Notes under the pieces: generated by a model
Databases searched by the model: none
What the model was told of the DNA's origin: nothing
Seen by the model: only the letters and a program-made list of their open reading frames with translations
Translations under genes and position numbers: made by a program
Shown: piece after piece, positions 56,653 through 64,000 of the stretch
Layout: every line of letters starts with the position of its first letter
Numbering within the stretch: the stretch's first letter is position 1
Assembly: GCF_012489685.1 (NCBI RefSeq)
Contig: NC_080042.1
Span: 11,670,150 to 11,734,149 of the forward strand
Source: Lotus japonicus
Taxonomy: Eukaryota > Streptophyta > Magnoliopsida > Fabales > Fabaceae
DNA: 64,000 nucleotides
Reading direction: 5' to 3'

Positions 56653-57189
56653 CTACATGCTAGCATGATCGTCGTCTGAATCCGAATCCAGAACGACCAA
56701 GTCTATATACACTACCCGTCCTCCTCTCGCAACCGCGATGCGCTCCGGTGCTGGACTCACGGCCTTAGGGCCCGATCCATGATCATCTATAACAGCAACG
56801 GTGGGTGAACTGGACTCTGAAGAATGCACTCCCACAGGCTCCTCCTCTGAGGGGTCCTCATCATCCGAAGACGACGGTGGCGGTGGTGCTCCTCCTAATC
56901 CTGGTCCGCAGTGCACACCAGGTGGCAAGTTGAAACTGACAGTGCATCTCCGCAGCACTCCTGACGTCAAGTATCCTACCCTATCTACATGGTCCTCCAT
57001 GATCCGCCCCGAGTACGTCGCTCGATGGCTAGCGGGGTCAACCACCCACGAACCGGGGTCGTCCTGGTCAATCATCTCGTATCTAATCCCCCCCGAAGGG
57101 TGGACCATTGTGAACCAGTCCGCAATGGACATCTGACAAAGGGCGTTGTCCGCCAAAGCACACACAGAAGACGCGAGGGTCAACTCCAA
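56653..57189 (-). CDS. LTR-encoded ORF, unknown function
   Basis: An uninterrupted minus-strand frame of about 178 codons ending 483 bp before the LTR end. The upstream end has no ATG; a Met occurs at about 57132 (MSIADWFTM). Landmarks are HPSGGIRYEMIDQD, SWVVDPASHRATYSGRIMED, GYLTSGVLRRCTVSFNLP and GVHCGPG, followed by an acidic Pro/Ser/Asp tail (PPPPSSSDDEDPSEEE) and VYIDLVVLDSDSDDD. The same landmarks recur in the LTR at 60920 (WVIDVVGHRATYRGRV, GVLRRMELSFNLP) and, with a frameshift, in the Tekay LTR. Differences between the two minus-strand copies include about a dozen silent third-base changes by eye. No known domain is recognised. Confidence 0.6.
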   Translation of the reverse strand: MELTLASSVCALADNALCQMSIADWFTMVHPSGGIRYEMIDQDDPGSWVVDPASHRATYSGRIMEDHVDRVGYLTSGVLRRCTVSFNLPPGVHCGPGLGGAPPPPSSSDDEDPSEEEPVGVHSSESSSPTVAVIDDHGSGPKAVSPAPERIAVARGGRVVYIDLVVLDSDSDDDHASM

Positions 57190-57469
57190 AGAATTATGTA
57201 AGTAATAAACCCAATAGGTACAGATAAGAAATAGCCACTTAGGCTTATAGCTAGAGATAACATCCTAGGGTTGCATATTCCACAATGAATGTAAACAACA
57301 ATAATAGCAAATAGCATGCATCAAATAGGATTATCACTTATCAAACACACTCAACAACTAAGTCAGTATGCATGTTGCATGCAATGATATGGCGGTTAAC
57401 CCAGTTAACCAAATGCATTCCGGAACGGATGGACATCAAACGGATCAACCCTAACACCAGCCACGGTGG

Positions 57470-57560
57470 GACCATTTCGGCCCGCGTGCCTCTTACTCCA
57501 ACAACAACGGTAGTCAGATCAGCCGTAACCCGTAGGTCTGCCATTTCGGTCTGCTACAAG
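57470..57560 (-). repeat. Hairpin-forming segment in the solo LTR
   Basis: Small inverted repeats around a shared loop-like motif occur near 57466-57482 (GGGACCATTTCGGCCC) and near 57535-57560 (TCTGCCATTTCGGTCTGC). They resemble the CCATTCCCGTTA hairpins at 63153-63352 of a related LTR but are more decayed. Confidence 0.4.
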
Positions 57561-60212
57561 AGTCGTCTACAAACGCTCTTACACGGAAATCCGGATCTTA
57601 TGACCATTTTGGAATCCGACGAGGTCCGGAGTACGTCCCGTGTTAATACCTCATTAATGTTGCATGAATGCAGTATGATTAGTCAAACAACGTCTCCGAC
57701 CTCACTCGACACGTCGCCACGTGTTCTAGCTACATTAATGTCTCTAAAAGCTTACCCTAAGGTAAAGTCGATTCTGCGACAAAAGACAACACTTCACAAC
57801 AACACACTCTCTCATGATGATCTCCAAATCATCCGACACATCTTCATCCGATGGTCACAACTGCTCAACGAGCAAAGAGTATCACATACTCGGAAACTAT
57901 CAATTTCCCGGACTTATCCCCCGGATAGCCCAACAACACAACTGCTCCCAGAGCACAAGAGCATCAACATACTCAGAACTCACCAATCTCCTCAACACTT
58001 GGATCCGACGACACTTCTCGTTTTCCAAAACTAAGATTTGCATCCTAAGCTTCCTTTCGAGTTTATTATCATTATATGAAGATTTAAAGGTTGTTTAATG
58101 TCTTATGAGTTTTCTTCACAAAATAATATCTTTTTAGTCTTATCGCGGATCTTATAAGTTCTCGGGATCTCCAAATCCCAAATGACTCCAGAGAATGTCT
58201 CGATCCATGAAAACCATAACAAGGCCCGAATCTCATTTGTCCTATCAAACTTTCTCAAAACTCTCAAAATAAAATCGGCATGACCTGCCCGCTATTCTCA
58301 CTACTCAGAATCACAGATATCAGCTAAAGACATAATTAAATCATCACAGTCAACAAACATGTCATATATCAATACATCTCAGAATAAACACGTAGCACAT
58401 AGCATATAAAGCATGCACCACACATCCTAGATTACCCACATAGCACATAGCATGTAAGTCAATCTCAAAAACAGTCAGTAGATGAATCATCTACATTGTC
58501 AGCCGAAGCCTCAGAAAACATTTTTCCAATCAACCACAAACAAGTGCATAAACAGTAAATCAATGTCGAAAGCATCGACCCTAAGCATTAACTAAGGATT
58601 CAGTGAGTAGCCCTCACCTGAAGATTCTCCAGGGTGATCTTCTAACTCCTCTTCACAAGCAAAGCCTTGTTCCTCGAGAAACTCTTCAAATGAACCTTTA
58701 AAGCAAAACCACATAATTCTATCAAAATCTATCGGAAACTAAGCTATCAATGCTCACTAAGGTTACCCGAAGTAATACATACTCCGAGGTACGATAATCT
58801 AGCGCGAAAGGACAAGTTTTCGAAAAAGGAATTTTCCTCCCTCCCCCTCAGACTGCTCGGCCACTATTGGTAATTGTGGGGTTCGATTTTTCTTCGATCA
58901 AACTTGGTTCCTATGCTATCATTAGCCGTAACTAAGGGTATTCTAAACTCGGAAAAATTACCGGATCAAAAACTGTCGCAGGGGTATTTTGGTCAATATT
59001 TTTAGCTCAGAATTTCAAAACTGAAATTTCGAAAAACAAATTGGATGGGGACGTCACCAACAACGTTTATGACAACTAATCCTACTAGCACTAAGCTAAG
59101 GCGATAGTTTTCAGCCCAAAGGACGAAGCTTTGCCCCAAAATGGGTATTTTCACCAGAATTGAAACTCGACGGTAGTTTTTCGAGAATCGGCGGAGTATT
59201 ATTAGCTAAACATACTCAGGAGAACGTAGGGAAGATGTTTAGAATCAAAAATGAAGTATTCAGGATAGTTTTGCAAAAACCTCAAAACTATGAGCACAGA
59301 AAGACATAGAGAAAAACTATGGAAAAGACGATCAGAGGTAAGGATTAGCGACTATACCTCGGTACCTTGAAGTAGCAACTGTTGGATCAACGATCAAGCA
59401 AGAAATGAACAAAAGCTCTTCTTCCTCCTCTCTTGGTGAAGCTCGCGGATTTGGAGAGAAAATGGTGGAGATTTGTGATATTTTCTCATTTCTTGGCTAT
59501 ATATAGAGGTTGGCAAAACGCGGGAAAATGAAAGTTTCGCGAATCTGATTTTTCCGGCTTCATTCTCCGTGAATTCTAAGATACGTTTTGGCAAAAGAAT
59601 TCCAAAACTAAAAAGAGGTTTCCTTGTATTTTTGGTAACTAATGCAAAGTCGGTGTAAAACTATTTTACCCGATAAGTTACTTTTTGCATCGAATGTCGG
59701 AATAGAAAACTTCCTTCTGAAGAAAGATTGAAATCATCAAGAGAAATGGGTGTACGCGTGTAGAATCTTCATTTGAAGCTCTGAATAGAAAAGGTCTTCA
59801 TTGTCGGTTGATTCTAGGGTTTTTGAACTATCAGGGTTTTGGTTTCGGCAAACTTCCGATGATTGGAATCGGACGTTCGTAGATCCTATAGTTTCGCCTC
59901 GAAACGCTTGTTATATATGGAATAAGAGAAGTTCTAACGTTTCTCTGAAGATTTTTGGAATTAGCTTCCATCGTGCCTTTAAGTGAAAACTAGCTATTTA
60001 CTAGGGTTTCTGCCCTAGGTTTAAGCGTATAACGATCGTGCTATAACTTTTATCGATCATGATATAATCCTTAAACTTTTCCTGAACTTTCTCCTTCATA
60101 AATTTATTTCATTTAGTAAACTCTTGTTCAGGTTTCCCTTCACAATACATCAACCCTAATCGTGAATAAGATTTTATTCACTTAGCATAAGCTTAAAAAC
60201 TTGGGTCTTACA

Positions 60213-60919
60213 GTTTCTGACAAAGGCAAAGCTCCAGAGGAAGCTGAGCCAGAGGAAGATGAACCAGAAGAAGCTGGTCCCTCTGATTCACAAACTCAGA
60301 AGAAGAGCAGAATCACTGCAGCTCATCCTAAGGAATTGATTTTGGGCAACAAAGACGAACCAGTCAGAACCACATCAGCCTTCAGACCCTCTGAAGAGAC
60401 CCTGCTTAGTCTGAAAGGATTGGTGTCCTTAATTGAACCCAAGTCAATTGATGAAGCTCTTCAGGACAAGGACTGGATTCTGGCTATGGAAGAAGAATTG
60501 AATCAATTTTCCAAGAATGATGTTTGGAACCTAGTGAAAAAGCCTCAAAGTGTCCATGTAATTGGAACAAAATGGGTGTTCAGAAACAAGTTGAATGAGA
60601 AAGGTGATGTAGTAAGAAACAAGGCAAGGCTAGTTGCTCAAGGCTACAGTCAGAAGGAAGGAATAGACTACACAGAAACATTTGCTCCAGTAGCAAGACT
60701 AGAAGCAATCAGACTGTTGATCTCCTTCTCAGTGAATCACAACATAATTCTACATCAGATGGATGTTAAGAGTGCCTTCCTAAATGGATACATATCAGAG
60801 GAAGTCTACGTTCATCAACCCCCAGGTTTTGAGGATGAGAAGAACCCAGACCATGTTTTCAAGTTGAAGAAATCACTCTATGGTCTGAAGCAAGCTCCCA
60901 GAGCATGGTATGAGAGACT
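60213..60919 (+). pseudogene. SIRE (plus) reverse transcriptase, N-terminal part
   Basis: Resumes in the same frame after the solo LTR ([20 protein letters not shown]). RT begins with [77 protein letters not shown] and [19 protein letters not shown]. At 60920 another LTR interrupts it before the YVDD box, which is outside the window. The first catalytic Asp (MDVKSAF) is present. Confidence 0.87.
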
Positions 60920-61303
60920 TGTAACACCCCGATTTCAGGGTGTCACTTTAGTAACCGAAAATAAACTTTACGCGGAAAAACAGGTAATTTTTTTCCTTCG
61001 ATTCCTTTTAAATAAAGCGATAGAAAATAAAGACATAACCCAACACTAACTAACCAATATACAAATATATACACATGTACAACCTCAGCTGCACTCTCCC
61101 GTCACGCGCACTCGCAGTGACTCCAAAGTAGTGTGCCCGTAGGCAAATATACACAGATCCAGAAGTGTGAGTGAGAAAGTTATAAGTACAATCCACTAAG
61201 AGAAAGTCGGCCTCAAAATGCCTAAGCAAAGACCCCTACAGTCCGACAGACTCACTGCGATCCCTCAATAAAAGAACCACACGAAAAGCCATGCGTCGGG
61301 AAC

Positions 61304-61624
61304 CTACCCTGTCCCAAAAGTAAAACGAATCAGAGCTCTACACAAAATATGACGCCTGCCTAAACCTACCCTTCCAGTACCGAGTCCACAGCGAACTGAA
61401 GTCGGCAAGTTGAAGCTCAGCTCCATGCGTCGTAGAACTCCTTTCGTCAGATGTCCACGCTCGTCAGTCCGGTCCTTCATGACCCTTCCCCGGTACGTCG
61501 CTCGATGACCCACAACATCGATCACCCAAGCGGTGGGGGCATGTCGATCCACCAACTCAAACCTGATCCCCCCCCGAGGGAGAAACCGTCGAAACCCAAT
61601 CCACCGTCGACATCTTGCAGCAGG
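61304..61624 (-). pseudogene. LTR-encoded ORF, second minus-strand copy, cut by a solo LTR
   Basis: Homologous to 56653-57189: PSGGGIRFELVDRHAPTAWV, IDVVGHRATYRGRVMKD, RGHLTKGVLRRMELSFNLPT and VRCGLG. The coding-free solo LTR (61630-62919) interrupts its N-terminal part; upstream sequence RELTLA continues on the far side at about 62985-62925. The C-terminal acidic tail is absent or shifted here. ATGTCGACG at about 61611 is a possible start in this frame on the near side of the insert. Confidence 0.55.
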
Positions 61625-61629
61625 CCGAC

Positions 61630-62919
61630 TGATGACCCGGGTTTATATGATGTTTTTAGGGTTTTTCCTTGTAGGTTTTGAGTCTTTTTCTTGTGTCTCA
61701 TGTAGTGTTTCATGCATTCTCATGCATTTTTATCTTTTCTTGAGTCTTTGTTTTGATTTGGTAATTTTGTAGTTTTATAGGGAGTTTTCTTGCATTTTAA
61801 GTTAAGTTTAGGACTTGCATGATTTTCTTTTGTTTTATGAAGGACCTCTTGTGCTAATGAGCTCTTTGAGCTTCTAGATTCTTCCTTGACTTGTTGGTTA
61901 GGTTTGGAGAGCAGAAACTGAAGGTAATAGAAGGCCAAGAAGCATGGAATTGAAGGAGGACTTAAAGAGGATTGAAAGAGGAGTTACAGAAGCCAAAGAG
62001 TCTTTTCTAAGCGAGCTGGAGCGCCTAGGCGTTGGCAGGCGCTGGGTAGGCGCCAATTAGCTCCAGAGAGCATGTTTTCAGGATGGAATTGGCGCTCAGG
62101 CGCTCTGAATTGGCGCCTGAGTGCTCGGAACAGCCCAAACTCGGGATTTTTGCCTATAAATAGGATCTTAGTCATTTTCTTTGGAAATCTTTGATACTAC
62201 TTTCATTTTTACATAAACTCAGAGGTAGAGGAGCATCTAGGAGAGTGTGAGAGGGCTTCTAAGCTTGTAATTCAGGTTTTTAGCCTTGGTTAATCTCTCT
62301 TCTTTTGCTTTGGATTTCTTTGTAAGACTTTTTATATTTGAGTTATAATCTTAAGTTCTTTCCCACATGTTCTTCTTCTTCCCTTGAATCCCATTTTCTG
62401 AATTTCAATCTAAGCTTGTATGCATGCTTGCTTTATACTATTCTATAATCAGAACGGAAGTTTGTTATAGATTAGGGAACTGATTTGGGATTACCCCTTC
62501 TATGCTTGCTACTAGGAATAGAGGAAGGGTTGGGGTTTGATGGCCTGAAATTGCATGATCTAAAACCTCATATAAATGACTAAGTACACAAGGAATTGGG
62601 CTTAGCTTTTAGTATGAGAGTTTTGCTTATGTGAGGAATCAATAAGTGAGTAACTAGGCTATTTCATCAAGGAGAGATTCACGAGTTCATGTGCTTAGAA
62701 TGATGTGCTTAAATTGACTAGTTGAACAAGAACCCAAAGCATGTTATTTTCTGAATTGTCTTTTTATTTTTCCTTTCCCTTATTACTACTTCAACGTTTC
62801 ATCATTTCAATAATACAAACCTTCATACTCAAGGCTTAAGCTGAATTTAGTCACTCACAATCCCTGTGGTTCGATATTTAAAACCGGGTGGATTCCGTAC
62901 ACTTGCGGATTTACCAACA
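61630..62919 (+). mobile_element. Solo LTR of the coding-free family (copy C)
   Basis: 1,290 bp, TGATGACCCGGG...CCAACA, with duplication CCGAC at 61625-61629 and 62920-62924. It carries GC palindromes before TATAAATA (about 62154), such as GGCGCCAATT paired with AATTGGCGC (about 62057-62098). It is inserted within the LTR-encoded ORF of the surrounding long LTR, making it the youngest layer of a four-level nest. Confidence 0.92.
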
Positions 62920-63152
62920 CCGACCGCCCAAACACAAACATGAAACCAAAGCCAAGGCGCTAGGGTCAACTCACGGAATAGAGTAGATTTACAACCAACA
63001 TGTGATATGGGGTATAGATATATATGTTGTTATATAAACATATAGATAATCCTAGCATGTTATGGCTCTAACAATGCTTCAATAAATCAAACAGCACACA
63101 ATCCCAGTCAGAATGAATGTATGCGTGAAATGCAATCAATATGATCCGGATT

Positions 63153-63352
63153 GTGACGCGTTCCCGTTCGCCACAAGTGAAGCATTCCCGTTCTTCACTA
63201 TGGATGAACCATTCCCGTTATTCATCCTTGGTGAACCATTCCCGTTATTCACCGTATGATGAACCATTCCCGTTATTCATCATTAATGCATTGGTGAACC
63301 ATTCCCGTTATTCACCATGAGATGCACAGGTGAACCATTCCCGTTATTCACC
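63153..63352 (-). repeat. Tandem array of seven short hairpins
   Basis: Seven units of 22-24 bases with a shared loop (C)CATTCCCGTT(A), or CGTTCCCGTT in the first, and six-base stems. Unit positions: 63153-63174, 63177-63198, 63203-63226, 63230-63253, 63258-63281, 63293-63316, 63329-63352. Stems change in pairs: GATGAA with TTCATC in units 3 and 5, GGTGAA with TTCACC in units 4, 6 and 7, GTGAAG with CTTCAC in unit 2. The first has one mismatch. Confidence 0.85.
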
Positions 63353-63438
63353 CGATTGATGTAATATGGTTAGCCAAACATCGAATCGTCCTCACCACAC
63401 AAGCGTTTAGCTCAAACCCAATCTCAAAACAAACCCAA

Positions 63439-63708
63439 GAGTTAGTGTCGGTCAATACAACACAACTCGGAGTTAGTGTCGGTCAATACAACACAACTCC
63501 AACAACCAAAACCCAAGAGTTAGTGTCGGTCAATACAACACAACTCGAATAACAAACTCCAAGAGTTAGTGTCGGTCAATACAACACAACTCGAACAACA
63601 AGAGTACTAAAGTACTCGGGAGTTTAGTGTCGGTCAATACAACACAACTCCAACAACAAAACCCAAAGTCAAAACCCAGAGTTAGTGTCGGTCAATACAA
63701 CACAACTC
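63439..63708 (-). repeat. Array of six longer hairpin units
   Basis: Units with the core TTAGTGTCGGTCAATACAAC occur at 63439-63468, 63469-63500, 63517-63546, 63563-63592, 63619-63651 and 63679-63708. Each begins GAGTT (or GGAGTT) and ends AACTC (or AACTCC), with an inner GTGT/ACAC pairing. Palindromes GAGTACT-NN-AGTACTC lie at 63602-63617 and 63718-63733. Confidence 0.85.
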
Positions 63709-63733
63709 GAATAACAAGAGTACTAGAGTACTC

Positions 63734-64000
63734 GGTGACTTTCAATCATCACCGTAGCTCACCTCAGTGGCTTTCCCCAAATCCAAAACCCACAACAGAA
63801 GTCGACTTTTCCCCATCTTTCGCAATCATTTTCTCCTTTAGGTTCCCTACATTTATTCGTTTAGTAAAAACGTTTCGAATTGGATTAGTCAAGTTATGAG
63901 TTTATTTCTCAAAGTCTAAGTCTCCCAAAGTCTCTAATTTTCGAAATTCCAATCATTCTAATTTTCCAATAACCCACCAAAAGAAGTTTCCCGGGGAAAG
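63734..64000. other. Long LTR continuing to the window end
   Basis: AT-rich non-coding sequence with C-rich runs such as CCCAAATCCAAAACCC. No gene or repeat unit beyond the surrounding LTR is recognised. Confidence 0.4.

Larger units (their letters stand above)
56170..60212 (-). mobile_element. Solo LTR, 4,043 bp, Tekay-like long LTR
   Basis: On the minus strand it runs from TGTAAGACCCAAG to CGGGGTGTTACA, like the Tekay LTR at 38723-41678 (TGTAAGACCC to CGGGGCGTTACA). The target duplication GTTTC flanks it at 56165-56169 and 60213-60217, and the SIRE frame resumes in phase across it. No primer site or internal sequence is present, so it is a solo LTR. It contains the LTR-encoded ORF at 56653-57189 (minus) and a cluster of CCATTTCGG-type hairpins around 57470-57560. 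The rest is AT-rich, non-coding. Confidence 0.88.
51746..60919 (+). mobile_element. Ty1/copia retrotransposon, SIRE type (plus), interrupted
   Basis: The 5' LTR spans 51746-52947 and is followed by primer site TGGTATCAGAGC. Gag starts at ATG 53020; protease, integrase and RT follow. It is inserted in the minus-strand SIRE gag. A 4,043-bp solo LTR cuts it at 56170-60212 and another long LTR cuts it at 60920, leaving only the first part of RT in the window. The long gag with acidic tail and the gag C-terminal coiled part fit the SIRE/Maximus group. Confidence 0.88.
60920..64000 (-). mobile_element. Long Tekay-like LTR running past the window end
   Basis: Plus strand begins TGTAACACCCCGATTTCAGG, like the 56170 solo LTR (TGTAACACCCCGATTTCGG), with similar sequence following. 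It interrupts the plus-strand SIRE RT. The LTR is in minus orientation, with its 3' end at 60920 and its 5' end outside the window. It contains a 1,290-bp solo LTR of the coding-free family (61630-62919), the LTR-encoded ORF and two hairpin repeat arrays. Whether it is solo or part of a full element cannot be seen. Confidence 0.82.

Noticed and set aside
57372..58098. Plus-strand frames of 220 and 94 codons in the solo LTR
   Set aside because: No domain, low similarity expected, and they overlap AT-rich LTR sequence and hairpin repeats; no matching frame in the related LTR.
63153..63733. CRISPR array
   Set aside because: The repeats are short hairpin units with a near-constant loop and nearly no spacer diversity, in plant LTR sequence; there are no cas genes.

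Overview
The window is plant nuclear DNA, most likely from a papilionoid legume. It holds one split plant housekeeping gene with GT-AG introns, and the rest is a dense nest of Ty3/gypsy and Ty1/copia LTR retrotransposons of plant-only lineages (Tat, Tekay, SIRE) with small plant elements (TRIM, hAT, Harbinger-type MITE, SINE fragments). No prokaryotic features, rRNA, tRNA or CRISPR were seen. The species is not determined.

Region 1 (1-6720): minus-strand gene for an isoprenylcysteine methylesterase-like protein (ICME). Ten exons can be placed exactly; the last exon lies before base 1. Introns hold an intact 345-bp TRIM (5854-6198, target duplication TTTTT), a decayed TRIM at the left edge and two probable SINE fragments. 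Region 2 (6721-10062): intergenic DNA with an 864-bp hAT-type element (7283-8146, 8-bp duplication GCTAGATA) and a 692-bp Harbinger/Tourist-type element (8553-9244, duplication TTA) filled with GGT/GGC repeats.

Region 3 (10068-23346): 13.3-kb minus-strand Tat-lineage gypsy element (duplication TCTTC) with gag, protease, RT, two RNase H domains and integrase, all broken, plus a spliced gene on the opposite strand between pol and the 3' LTR. A coding-free LTR element with 1.2-1.3-kb LTRs is inserted in it (18006-21513). Region 4 (23800-35854): second Tat element (duplication CCCAC) that keeps gag-protease and the antisense gene but has lost RT, RNase H and nearly all of integrase; a second complete member of the coding-free family (25972-30163, duplication TTGCA) splits its antisense gene.

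Region 5 (about 36590-64000): fragments of an old minus-strand SIRE-type copia element, invaded by (a) a plus-strand Tekay chromovirus (38723-48189) with 2.96-kb LTRs and a C-terminal chromodomain, (b) a 797-bp solo LTR (49524-50320, duplication GGCTC), and (c) a plus-strand SIRE element (from 51746). The plus-strand SIRE is itself cut by a 4,043-bp solo LTR (56170-60212, duplication GTTTC) and by another LTR of that type (60920 to beyond the window end), which carries a 1,290-bp solo LTR of the coding-free family (61630-62919, duplication CCGAC).

The most interesting signals are a conserved reading frame inside the long Tekay-type LTRs (three independent copies), antisense genes in the Tat elements with their own TATA boxes and an intron, a second short antisense ORF, and arrays of tandem hairpins with compensating stem changes inside LTRs. 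All retroelement genes seen are broken somewhere. The ICME-like gene is the only host gene supported.
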